NCBI GenBank assembly: GCA_031553765.1
Contig: JAVBKY010000001.1
Span: 1-64,000, forward strand
Origin: JAITMY01 sp031553765
GTDB lineage: Bacteria; Bacteroidota; Bacteroidia; Bacteroidales; UBA932
Length of the DNA: 64,000 nucleotides
Direction of reading: 5' to 3'
Part shown: positions 16,813 through 24,772 of the stretch, piece after piece
Layout of the letters: each line of letters begins with the position of its first letter
How positions within the stretch are numbered: position 1 is the first letter of the stretch
Made by a program: the position numbers and the translations under genes
Notes under the pieces: model-generated
Seen by the model: only the letters and a program-made list of their open reading frames with translations
Databases searched by the model: none
Told to the model about the DNA's origin: nothing

Positions 16813-18432
16813 CTACTTTGTTGCGTACAAGTAGCGCTTAATTTTTAGTGTTGATGTCTTTTCAAAGTCAGAAGAAAGAGCCACTACCGTTGAAATTTGT
16901 GAGAAGCGGTTAACCTGCGAGTTTACGTAGGCTTGAAGTTCGGCTTTCAATTGCTCAATGTAGTGCTCGGCCTCTATGCGCATTTCGTGCAACTTCTTTT
17001 CTAACTCCTCGTGGTTAAAGCGTACCATAGCCACCAAGCGACCCTTTTGCTCTATCACAATAGAGTCGGACACGTAGCGAAAGTTATTAATAACGGACTC
17101 TATATCCTCGGGGTAAATATTTTCACCACCGGCACCCAGAATCATATTCTTAAGACGTCCCTTGATATGCAGGTTGCCTTGACGGTCAAACTGACCTAAG
17201 TCACCTGTTTTAAAGAAGCCGTCTGTGCTGAATACATCTGAGGTAAGCGCTTGCTCCTTGTAGTAGCCTTGCATAATATTGGCTCCCTTTGCCCATACCT
17301 CACCTATACCATGCTTGTCCGGCTCGTTAATTTTTAAGGTAACACCCTCTACTGAAGGGCCTGTGCTACCACGCTTTACCATGCTAGGGTTAGCACCGGC
17401 AATTAGGGGAGCAGTTTCGGTCAGCCCGTAGCCAATAGCGTAGGGGAATACCTTACCTTCATATAGGAAGCGTTCAACAACACCATCCAACTTAGCACCG
17501 CCAATTCCGAAGAATTTAAGGTTGTTACCAAAGGTCTTGTATAGTACGCCAGCAGCCTTACGGTGCATTACCTTGCGCATGGCAGGTATAGAGTACAAAA
17601 AGCGGGTGAACTTAGTAGCGGTGAGTTGCGGTAATACCTTGCTCTTAAATACCTTTTCAATAATCATAGGTACGGTGAGCATGTACGTGGGGCGCAACTT
17701 AGCCACAGCGGGCAGCAGCACGCTGGGAGTAGGCGCCTTTTCCAGATAGTACACCGATGCACCGCGGTACACGGGAGTGAGCAGCCCAAGGCTGTTTTCA
17801 AATGTGTGCGACAGCGGCAGCAACGAAAGGAATATGTCTTCCTTTTCTACCTGCTGTAGCTTATAAATCATTTCAAGCTGAGAGCAAAGGTTATGGTGTG
17901 TAAGCATTACGCCCTTGCTCTTACCCGTGGTGCCAGAGGTGTAAATGATAGATGCCAAATCGCTTGGCTTTACAACGTAATCAACTACAGATGCTTCCAC
18001 GGTGTTTACGCTGGTGCTGGTTACGCTCAACGTTTCGATGGAAAGAAAATTCTCCACACCAGGAATGTGAATGGCATCGAGCTTACTGCGTAAACGCTCT
18101 GATACAAATAGTGCCTTAGCATCAGAGTGGTTCAGTACGTTCTCAATCTCTACAGGCGAAAAATCGGGGAGCAGAGGAACTGCCACAGCACCCATACTTA
18201 CCACTGCGAGGTAGGCAATACCCCAAGTAGGCATGTTTTGGCTGAGTATGGCAACCTTGTCGCCGGGTTGTATAGAGAGTGATGATAGTAGCTGTTGGAC
18301 TTCTTGAGCCTTGTGGCCAAGTTCGGCGTAAGTGATAACTTGTCCGTCTACAAATGAAAAGCAAATACGTTCGCTATGCTCCTTTACGCTATGCTGCAGC
18401 ATTTGTTGCAGCGTGTTTGGGGTGAATTGCAT
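16813..18432 (-). CDS. Long-chain fatty acid-CoA ligase (AMP-forming)
   Basis: This 539-residue member of the ANL adenylating superfamily activates carboxylic acids, probably fatty acids, to CoA thioesters. Motifs are the P-loop IIYTSGTTGKSKGVMLTHHN near residue 165, the aromatic/Gly motif GYGLTETAPLIAG near 345, GEVWAKGANIMQGYYKE, and the hinge motif FFKTGDLGQFDRQGNLHIKG near 410. The final catalytic lysine region (DFEKTSTLKIKRYL) is present. This arrangement is closest to FadD/AMP-dependent synthetase proteins. Substrate length cannot be determined. The ATG is at 18432, 27 bases after a TACCTTTG box. Confidence 0.88.
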   Translation of the reverse strand: MQFTPNTLQQMLQHSVKEHSERICFSFVDGQVITYAELGHKAQEVQQLLSSLSIQPGDKVAILSQNMPTWGIAYLAVVSMGAVAVPLLPDFSPVEIENVLNHSDAKALFVSERLRSKLDAIHIPGVENFLSIETLSVTSTSVNTVEASVVDYVVKPSDLASIIYTSGTTGKSKGVMLTHHNLCSQLEMIYKLQQVEKEDIFLSLLPLSHTFENSLGLLTPVYRGASVYYLEKAPTPSVLLPAVAKLRPTYMLTVPMIIEKVFKSKVLPQLTATKFTRFLYSIPAMRKVMHRKAAGVLYKTFGNNLKFFGIGGAKLDGVVERFLYEGKVFPYAIGYGLTETAPLIAGANPSMVKRGSTGPSVEGVTLKINEPDKHGIGEVWAKGANIMQGYYKEQALTSDVFSTDGFFKTGDLGQFDRQGNLHIKGRLKNMILGAGGENIYPEDIESVINNFRYVSDSIVIEQKGRLVAMVRFNHEELEKKLHEMRIEAEHYIEQLKAELQAYVNSQVNRFSQISTVVALSSDFEKTSTLKIKRYLYATK

Positions 18433-18458
18433 TAAGTAATACTTTGCGTTTAGCGGTG

Positions 18459-18466
18459 CAAAGGTA
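18459..18466 (-). promoter_or_regulatory. Putative -7 box of the acyl-CoA ligase gene
   Basis: Read leftwards, TACCTTTG is followed by CACCGC. The distance to the ATG is 27 bases. A -33 element is not clear. Confidence 0.5.
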
Positions 18467-18616
18467 TATGTACTTTTTACCTGTTGGTACAGTTTTATAG
18501 TTAAAGCTTGTGAAAAGAAATCAACAATTACTTCTATGTGTCTTATTGTTAGTTATTTGCGTTGATGTGTTAATGAAAGATTTAACTATTCTGTGAAGTG
18601 TTTTATAATCAATAAA

Positions 18617-18656
18617 TTAAAAAAAACCGCTAAAACTTGTGTTTCGGCGGTTTTTC
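18617..18656 (-). terminator. Terminator of the pot operon
   Basis: AAAAAACCGCTAAAAC and GTTTCGGCGGTTTTT form an interrupted stem 23 bases beyond the potD stop, with a T-rich end in the leftward sense. Confidence 0.8.
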
Positions 18657-18678
18657 AAGGAGTTACGGAGTGTTGGGT

Positions 18679-19866
18679 TTAGTTGCCTGAACGAACCTTT
18701 ACAAACATGTTGTTGATTTGCTTGGCTTTTAATCCGTAAGACCTTAAGTTCCATAATCTTAAAATAGTGTAATCAGAAGGGAAAAGTGCGTCAATGTACA
18801 TGGCTTTCCACTCTGCAGATTGGTCGGGGAATAGGCTGGGGTCATTTTGTAGCTCTGCGCGACGTTCATCTACAGCTGCGCGAATGGCACAAGGTGCTCC
18901 GGCTTCAAGCATGTTGCGTTTGGCATTATCTTTCGTTGAAATATATCTTAGGAATGCGTAAGCAGCCTCTACATTACGTGCGTAAATAGGTATAGCCCAA
19001 TTATCCACGTATAGGCTGCTGCCTTCTTCAGGAATTGCGTATTCCAAGTTTTGATTTCTATCCATGGCGTACACGGCATCACAACTCCAGAAAAGACCAA
19101 TGTCGCCACCGCCACCTGCCACCATTTCGTCCTTAGCCTCGTCACCCACATAGGCTTTAAGTAGAGGCTTTTGCTCGCGCAATTTTTGTCCTACAGCTTC
19201 AATCATTTCCTCCGAAAAGTCGTTGATAGTACCAGCCAGCGCATTGCGATACTTTTTGGGGTAGGTTAAATTTTCAGATTTTTCCATCAACTTCTCATGC
19301 TCCGAGAAGATAGCAGCGGTAGAATACAGCTCGTAAATATTGTCCTTTACCACCATACGCCCTTTGTACTTGGGATTCCATAGGGCATTCCAGCTATTCA
19401 TATCCTTTTTATCCACGTTGGGCCGGGTGGGGTCGTACATTATGCCCAGCGTGCCGTAAATATAAGGAATAGAGTAGAGGTTGAGCGGGTCGTAATCCAA
19501 GCCAACAATCCATGGTAGGTAGGTATCCATGGGAGCTATACGGCTTTGGTCAATGGGCATGAGCAGGTTTTCCTGTATCATGGCATCTACCATGTAGTCC
19601 GAAGGGCACACCAAGTCGTAATCGGCCTTATTACGCTTAATTTTGGTATACATAGTTTCATTGTCCTCGTAAATTTCATATTGTACCTTGAATTTACGTC
19701 CGGTGGTTTTAGCATATTCTACCTCAAACTCTTTCACCAACTTAGGGTCAACATAGGCCTCCCAGTTGTATATTTTCAAAACATCTTCACGTGGAGTACA
19801 ACTTGTAGCAAGTATAGCAATTAACAATATCCCCAATAATGAGGTGGTGCGTACATTTTTTTTCAT
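18679..19866 (-). CDS. potD: Spermidine/putrescine-binding lipoprotein
   Basis: The 395-residue solute-binding protein captures polyamines for the PotABC importer. A lipoprotein signal ends at C23 (LATSCTPRED), so it is anchored to a membrane rather than free periplasmic. PotD-type features are KIYNWEAYVDPKLVKEFE near the mature N-terminus, YDLVCPSDYMVDAMI, NPKYKGRMVVKDNIYELYS and YVDNWAIPIYARNVEAAYAF. It is the last gene of the leftward potA-B-C-D operon, 25 bases after potC, a usual order. Specificity between putrescine and spermidine is not resolved. Confidence 0.92.
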   Translation of the reverse strand: MKKNVRTTSLLGILLIAILATSCTPREDVLKIYNWEAYVDPKLVKEFEVEYAKTTGRKFKVQYEIYEDNETMYTKIKRNKADYDLVCPSDYMVDAMIQENLLMPIDQSRIAPMDTYLPWIVGLDYDPLNLYSIPYIYGTLGIMYDPTRPNVDKKDMNSWNALWNPKYKGRMVVKDNIYELYSTAAIFSEHEKLMEKSENLTYPKKYRNALAGTINDFSEEMIEAVGQKLREQKPLLKAYVGDEAKDEMVAGGGGDIGLFWSCDAVYAMDRNQNLEYAIPEEGSSLYVDNWAIPIYARNVEAAYAFLRYISTKDNAKRNMLEAGAPCAIRAAVDERRAELQNDPSLFPDQSAEWKAMYIDALFPSDYTILRLWNLRSYGLKAKQINNMFVKVRSGN

Positions 19867-19891
19867 AAGCCTTTCTATCTAAAATTTTTCG

Positions 19892-20698
19892 CTATTGCAA
19901 ATTTAGGATTTTTTTAGGATTTTTCTTGTTTTTTGCAGATGAGAAGTTAAAAATAATTAACGTAATAAGAACAACTACAAATATAATGGTAGATAGCGCC
20001 CTAAAAGTGGGATCAAGGCCTTTAACTCGTAAGCGATTGTATATATAGGTGGAAATGGTATCTACCCCTCCGTTGTTGAATTTGGTGATAACGAAATCGT
20101 CGAGCGAAAGGGTGAATGCCAGCAGAAAACCGTTACGAATACCGGACTTTAGCTGTGGCATAATTATCTTGCGCATAGCCAAGGCAGGTGTGGCGCCAAG
20201 GTCCAGCGCAGCGTTATACACGTTGGGGTCGAGCTGCATGAGTCGTGGTAACACCGATAGTATAACGTAGGGTGTGCAAATTACGGTGTGCGCCAGTATA
20301 ATGGTAAGATAACCCTCGGGTAAACCAATCGTAACAAATAGCAGCATGAGCGATATACCAACTACGATGTCGGCGTTGATGATGGGAATTTGGTTTACAC
20401 CCAGCATTATTGCGCGCGGTGTTTTGCGCATGGCGTTAATGCCCACAGCGGTAATTGTACCCAGCATGGTCGATATAATGCTGGCTACTATGGCAATAAT
20501 AAGCGTGTTGAGAATAGCTTGGCGTATAGCCGTATTGGTAACAAATAGACGCTCGTACAGCTCCATAGAAAAGCCGGTCCACTGCAGACTGTTAGCATTG
20601 GTAAACGAAAAGAATATTACCAAAAATATGGGAGCATACAACAGTAGCAGTATGAGCCATATGTACGAGTGGGCTACTATTTTTCTGCCATCTACCAT
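19892..20698 (-). CDS. potC: Polyamine ABC transporter permease PotC
   Basis: A 268-residue inner-membrane permease with about six helices and the binding-protein-dependent permease (EAA) loop DLGATPALAMRKIIMPQLKS near residue 170, followed by LAFTLSLDDFVITKF, characteristic of PotC. Its first bases overlap the end of potB by 7 bases, indicating translational coupling. Confidence 0.92.
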   Translation of the reverse strand: MVDGRKIVAHSYIWLILLLLYAPIFLVIFFSFTNANSLQWTGFSMELYERLFVTNTAIRQAILNTLIIAIVASIISTMLGTITAVGINAMRKTPRAIMLGVNQIPIINADIVVGISLMLLFVTIGLPEGYLTIILAHTVICTPYVILSVLPRLMQLDPNVYNAALDLGATPALAMRKIIMPQLKSGIRNGFLLAFTLSLDDFVITKFNNGGVDTISTYIYNRLRVKGLDPTFRALSTIIFVVVLITLIIFNFSSAKNKKNPKKILNLQ

Positions 20699-21498
20699 AC
20701 TTCTGTTCTATTGCTGTAAACCTTGTTGTAGCGGTTGGTACTTACCACCGAGATACCTATGAGAAGCAGCATAATAATGCTGAGGGCGCTGCCCATATTC
20801 CACCCGTATGTAATGCCCAATTTGCTAAATAGTTGGTTGATAATGTTGCCAAAGAGGAAGGTGTTGGCATTACCCAAAATATCGCTAATGAAAAAGGTGC
20901 TAATGGTGGGCATAAACACCATGAGCGAACCGCTTACTATACCCGGCACGCTGAGCGGGAGTATGACTTTGAAAAATACGTCGAAGTGCGTGGCACCAAG
21001 GTCGTGTGCTGCATCTACACAGCTGTAGTCGAGGTTGGCAATGGTGGTGTACAGCGGCAGTATCATAAAGGGCAAAAAATCCGACACTAGCCCTACCATT
21101 ATCATACCGTAGCCTTGTGACATGCCTATCCACTCCAGCATGTAACGCATGGCTATAGTGCGTAGCAGGGAGTTTATCCACATAGGCATAATGAAAAGCA
21201 GTACTAAGTACGGGTTTTTGTTGTAGCGTGGATGCCCCAGTATGTACGCTATGCTAAATCCCAGCACAAGGCAAATAGCGGTGTTGACGGCTGCCATTAG
21301 CAATGATTTGAGCAGTACCTCTATGTAGGCTTCGTTGTACCAAAAATCCTTAAAATTGTCTAACGAAAATTTGCCGGAAGAGCTGGTAAAGGCATAGTAA
21401 AATACTATAATTAATGGAGCTATAACAAAAAAAGAAGAGAACAAGCCATAGGGGGTGGCAAAAAAACGTCGCTGTATGGAAGGGTTTTGTGGGCGCAT
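20692..21498 (-). CDS. potB: Polyamine ABC transporter permease PotB
   Basis: This permease of about 268 residues pairs with PotC. The EAA loop is DLGATHFDVFFKVILPLSVP. Other PotB-like segments are MPMWINSLLRTIAMRYMLE and LVSDFLPFMILPLYTTIANL. The ATG at 21498 (MRPQNPSIQRR) is used. The frame is open to 21561 but would overlap the end of potA. The gap to the potA stop is 49 bases. Confidence 0.9.
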   Translation of the reverse strand: MRPQNPSIQRRFFATPYGLFSSFFVIAPLIIVFYYAFTSSSGKFSLDNFKDFWYNEAYIEVLLKSLLMAAVNTAICLVLGFSIAYILGHPRYNKNPYLVLLFIMPMWINSLLRTIAMRYMLEWIGMSQGYGMIMVGLVSDFLPFMILPLYTTIANLDYSCVDAAHDLGATHFDVFFKVILPLSVPGIVSGSLMVFMPTISTFFISDILGNANTFLFGNIINQLFSKLGITYGWNMGSALSIIMLLLIGISVVSTNRYNKVYSNRTEVW

Positions 21499-21547
21499 CG
21501 TACTTAAAAATACAAGCTTATTTTTTATTAATAAGTGTGTGGGTGTG

Positions 21548-23062
21548 CTAATAGTCAACAATAGTGGTAACGTTTTTTTTCCTTATCTTTCCTATAATTT
21601 TCTCAAGCTCTATATCACCGGGCTTAATATATATACCCACACGGTCTCCAACACTCCACTCTGCAGGCGAGTTAGCTATAAACTCATAGCCATCGTCTGT
21701 CCATACATGCGTGCGGTAGTGCGTTTCGCTGTATATAGAGTTGGATACTGTTCCGCTCAAAATGCCATACTGCTCGTTATGCAGTATCATTACCTTGTTA
21801 AACGGAATACGCACCTCTACTTTATCACCACGCTTCACATCTTCATGGCGACACTCAAAGTTGTTCTTACAGAAATTTACCAAGCCTTTCGACACTATTT
21901 CTCCCTTAAACTCGTTTGTAGTACGGGTTTTATGCATTATGTGTATGTCCTTAGCCTTGATAAATAGCTTCACTCTTTGTCCCACCCTCCAGTTGGTAAA
22001 TGCCTGCACGCTAAAGCTGTGGTCTGCAGTTTCCACCTCCACATCATAGTACGTCCCTTTAAAAATAGATGCTACTACCTTGCATTCAATAATGCCTTTG
22101 GGATTTTCCACCTCCACTATGCGCAAGTCCTCTGGGCGTATGATCAGATCCACCTGCTCGTTAATCCTAAACCCCTCTTCGGCATAGGGAAAAGAAAGGC
22201 CGGCGAAGCTAACCATGTAGTCTTCTTCAATAACTCCGTCTATTACGTTGCTTTCGCCAATAAAGTTGGCCACATATAGGTTGATGGGGCGATTGTATAT
22301 TTCTTCTGGCGTTCCCAGCTGTTGTATGATTCCCTCTTTCATTACCGCTATGCGGGTACTCATGGTCAACGCCTCCTCCTGATCGTGGGTAACAAACATG
22401 AATGAAATACCCAATTCCTGGTGCATGCGCATAAGCTCCACTTGCATTTCTTTGCGCATTTTTTGATCTAGCGCAGCCAGCGGCTCATCGAGCAGGAGTA
22501 GCTGAGGCTTATTTACTAGCGCACGGGCTATAGCTACGCGCTGCTGTTGACCACCACTAAGCGTATTTACATCGCGGTGCATAAAGTCTTCAAGTCCAAC
22601 CATTTTCAGGGTTTCCTCTACGCGGTCTCTTATTTCGCTTTTGCCCATTTTCCCTAGTTTGGGCATGCCGTGCGCATCGTACTTGCCTGTAGGTATGCGC
22701 TTCAGCTTAAGGCCAAAAGCAATGTTGCCAAACACGTTGAGATGGGGAAATAGTGCGTAATTTTGGAATACGGTGTGTACCGGACGCTCATTGGGAGGGG
22801 CATTGGTTACGTCGCGACCATTAATGTAGATGGTGCCAGTAGTGGGTTTTACTAACCCCGTAATCATTTTCAGAATGGTACTTTTTCCGCTTCCCGAGGG
22901 ACCCAAAAAGGTAATAAATTCACCCCTGCGCGTAATACCACTATGTGGATGTACTACAGTCACGCCGTCGTACACTTTACTCAAGCCTCTTACCTCCAGT
23001 ACTATATCTGAAGTGTCTGCGTGGAGCGCTACCGGTGTATTTTGTGAAGAGGTAATATCCAT
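21548..23062 (-). CDS. potA: Polyamine ABC transporter ATPase PotA with extended C-terminus
   Basis: The ATP-binding subunit energises PotBC. The ABC domain has Walker A GPSGSGKS (54-61), the Q-loop VFQNYALFPHL, signature LSGGQQQRVAIARAL, Walker B LLLLDEP and switch His in VTHDQEEAL. After the ABC domain come a TOBE-type region (about 285-380) and a second block (about 385-500) with similar beta-strand content. This gives 504 residues, against about 380 in E. coli PotA. The extension could duplicate the regulatory TOBE domain. It is first in the operon. A TAATTTTG box read leftwards lies at 23100-23107. Confidence 0.92.
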   Translation of the reverse strand: MDITSSQNTPVALHADTSDIVLEVRGLSKVYDGVTVVHPHSGITRRGEFITFLGPSGSGKSTILKMITGLVKPTTGTIYINGRDVTNAPPNERPVHTVFQNYALFPHLNVFGNIAFGLKLKRIPTGKYDAHGMPKLGKMGKSEIRDRVEETLKMVGLEDFMHRDVNTLSGGQQQRVAIARALVNKPQLLLLDEPLAALDQKMRKEMQVELMRMHQELGISFMFVTHDQEEALTMSTRIAVMKEGIIQQLGTPEEIYNRPINLYVANFIGESNVIDGVIEEDYMVSFAGLSFPYAEEGFRINEQVDLIIRPEDLRIVEVENPKGIIECKVVASIFKGTYYDVEVETADHSFSVQAFTNWRVGQRVKLFIKAKDIHIMHKTRTTNEFKGEIVSKGLVNFCKNNFECRHEDVKRGDKVEVRIPFNKVMILHNEQYGILSGTVSNSIYSETHYRTHVWTDDGYEFIANSPAEWSVGDRVGIYIKPGDIELEKIIGKIRKKNVTTIVDY

Positions 23063-23099
23063 GCGTTTTTTGACTATCCCACAGGCTGAAATATTAAAG

Positions 23100-23107
23100 C
23101 AAAATTA
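23100..23107 (-). promoter_or_regulatory. Putative -7 box of the pot operon
   Basis: TAATTTTG read leftwards, 37 bases before the potA ATG. No convincing -33 box. Confidence 0.45.
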
Positions 23108-23412
23108 GGTTATTTTTTTGTAAAAAGAGTGTGGCGTAATAGTTATGAACAAAAGGCAGGTGGACAGCTATTAATTTTATGCCACCTTTATGATATTAAA
23201 TTTTTGAACTGCAACCTATTGATAGGGAAAAATTGGACATTTGGTGGAGTGCGCTATCCCAGTGTTGCCTAAAATTGTTCATAACTTACCTATACGAAGT
23301 ATAATAGAGCTCCATAAGGCTTTGCTCATACCGGCAAACAGCTTAAATTAGTAAATTCTCTTTGCCGCAAGGCCATTTCTTATAAGTGCCTTGTTATAAA
23401 CTATGATGATGA
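23108..23412. other. Non-coding spacer with 12-bp inverted repeat upstream of radC
   Basis: No gene was seen. AGTTATGAACAA at 23141-23152 and TTGTTCATAACT at 23275-23286 are perfect inverted copies that enclose about 120 bases. The enclosed segment has smaller pairings (AGGTGG/CCACCT, GATAG/CTATC). It could be a structured RNA leader or a regulator site. Nothing here matches a known RNA family by eye. Confidence 0.5.
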
Positions 23413-24093
23413 ATGCTTACAATAAAAAGTTGGGCGGAGGAGGACCGTCCTCGTGAAAAGTTGCTTTGTAAGGGGATTGCAGCCCTTAGCGACGCAGAGC
23501 TCATGGCCATACTATTAAGTACTGGCTCGCGTCACGAAACTGCTGTAGAGTTAGCTAAACGCGTGCTGGCGCTTACTGAAAATAATCTTAATGAGTTGGG
23601 TAAGTTAGGAGTGCGCGATTTAACTCAGCTGCATGGTATTGGAGAAGCTAAAGCAGTGAGTATAGTGGCAGCCTTAGAGTTGGGGCGCCGGCGCAAGCAT
23701 AGTCAAGCACCGGAACGACGTGCCATGCGCGTCAGCAGCGATTTGGCTGACTACTTTATACCCGTATTGGCCGATATTCCGCACGAGGAGTTTTGGGTGC
23801 TTATGCTTAATGCTCAACTTAAGGTGCTGGGTGCTCAGCGTGTGGCACAGGGCGGGGTGGGGCATGCCCAGGTGGATATGCGGTTGCTGCTTCGACCAGG
23901 TATAGAGCAGCTGGCGCATGCTGTGGTTGTTGCACACAACCATCCCTCGGGAGTAACTTCACCTAGCGCTGAGGACAAGGCGCTTACGCAAAATATAAAA
24001 TCAGCTGTACGGTTATTTAATATTCGCTTGCTTGATCATGTTATTGTAGCAGGCAACAAATATTTTAGCTTCGCCGACGAAGGTTTACTTTAA
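23413..24093 (+). CDS. radC: RadC/JAB-domain protein
   Basis: The 226-residue protein has the standard RadC build: an N-terminal helix-hairpin-helix-like region (LTQLHGIGEAKAVSIVAALELG) and a C-terminal JAB/MPN metalloprotease-like domain with zinc-ligand motif VVVAHNHPSGVTSPSAED. Named for a historical link to DNA repair, its biochemical role is still unsettled; it is common in both chromosomes and mobile elements. The ATG at 23413 gives the family N-terminus IKSWAEEDRPREKLL. The next gene starts 12 bases after its stop. Confidence 0.92.
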   Translation: MLTIKSWAEEDRPREKLLCKGIAALSDAELMAILLSTGSRHETAVELAKRVLALTENNLNELGKLGVRDLTQLHGIGEAKAVSIVAALELGRRRKHSQAPERRAMRVSSDLADYFIPVLADIPHEEFWVLMLNAQLKVLGAQRVAQGGVGHAQVDMRLLLRPGIEQLAHAVVVAHNHPSGVTSPSAEDKALTQNIKSAVRLFNIRLLDHVIVAGNKYFSFADEGLL

Positions 24094-24105
24094 CACTTAT
24101 ATGAT

Positions 24106-24492
24106 ATGACATTTTTTCGACGTTACGGTTTAACTAGTGCTGTTGCTTTGCTCATTTTCTACCTTAGTATTATGAAGCCCTCATCGGGTATGAATCAGCT
24201 GATGCTATTTGAAGGGGAGGATAAAGTGGTGCATTTTCTCATGTACTTTTTTCTAACATTTGTAGTGTGCTGGGAGTTTTACCGGCAAAAAGTGTCGTTT
24301 ACTTCCCCAAAAATGTACGTTGCAGCCGTTGGATTGACTGCCATATATGGCGGACTTATTGAAATTTTGCAAGAAAATTTCTTTCCGCCACGTTCAGGTG
24401 ACTGGTGGGATTGGTTTGCAGATGTTGCAGGTGTTATAGCAGGTTACTGCATAGCACGCTTGCTGATACCATGGGTAAAAAGGCGGTGGTAG
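24106..24492 (+). CDS. VanZ-like small membrane protein
   Basis: The 128-residue protein has four hydrophobic segments and the VanZ-family motif pattern: EDKVVHFLMYFFLTFV with the conserved His, then YGGLIEILQENFFPPRSGDWWDW with conserved Glu/Gln and the R-x-G-DWWDW loop. VanZ domains are linked to teicoplanin resistance in enterococci, but most Bacteroidota members are uncharacterised and that role should not be assumed. It starts 12 bases after radC and is probably co-transcribed. Confidence 0.8.
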   Translation: MTFFRRYGLTSAVALLIFYLSIMKPSSGMNQLMLFEGEDKVVHFLMYFFLTFVVCWEFYRQKVSFTSPKMYVAAVGLTAIYGGLIEILQENFFPPRSGDWWDWFADVAGVIAGYCIARLLIPWVKRRW

Positions 24493-24514
24493 TGGCCTAA
24501 TTTTTCACTCTCCA

Positions 24515-24544
24515 TTGTCAGTTTTGAATTTATTTGTACCTTTG
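24515..24544 (+). promoter_or_regulatory. Promoter of the thiamine uptake operon
   Basis: TTG at 24515-24517, exactly 19 bases, then TACCTTTG at 24537-24544: a good match to the Bacteroidota promoter consensus. Transcription would start just before the riboswitch. Confidence 0.75.
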
Positions 24545-24552
24545 CGCCCGAA

Positions 24553-24638
24553 AACTTGGGGGTGTCTGCATGTTGGCGGACTGAGATTATACCCATTGAA
24601 CCTGATCCGGCTCGTACCGGCGAAGGGAAAAGTGACGA
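24553..24638 (+). ncRNA. TPP riboswitch (THI element)
   Basis: The conserved TPP aptamer core is clear: GGGGGTGTC on the 5' side, then CTGAGATTATACCC, AACCTGATCCGG, TACCGGCGAAGGGAAA and AGTGA. The CUGAGA and GCGAAGGGAAA loops bind the pyrimidine and pyrophosphate ends of thiamine pyrophosphate. It sits between a strong promoter and the TonB receptor gene, so TPP should repress uptake. Confidence 0.95.
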
Positions 24639-24668
24639 GGGCTTACGGTTGCTAGCGTTGTTAAGCCC
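24639..24668 (+). promoter_or_regulatory. Hairpin following the TPP aptamer
   Basis: GGGCTTA and TAAGCCC form a 7-bp stem with a 16-base loop directly after the aptamer. It has no uninterrupted T tract, so it could be part of the expression platform or a weak terminator. The exact switching mechanism is not visible. Confidence 0.5.
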
Positions 24669-24772
24669 AAATTAGGTATCCTTCTCTTTATACAATCCCC
24701 CTTTTTATTGTTGAATTCGTGGTGGTGTGGCCGCGCCTTATGTGTGGTGTCATGCCCATCATGTAAACTTTT

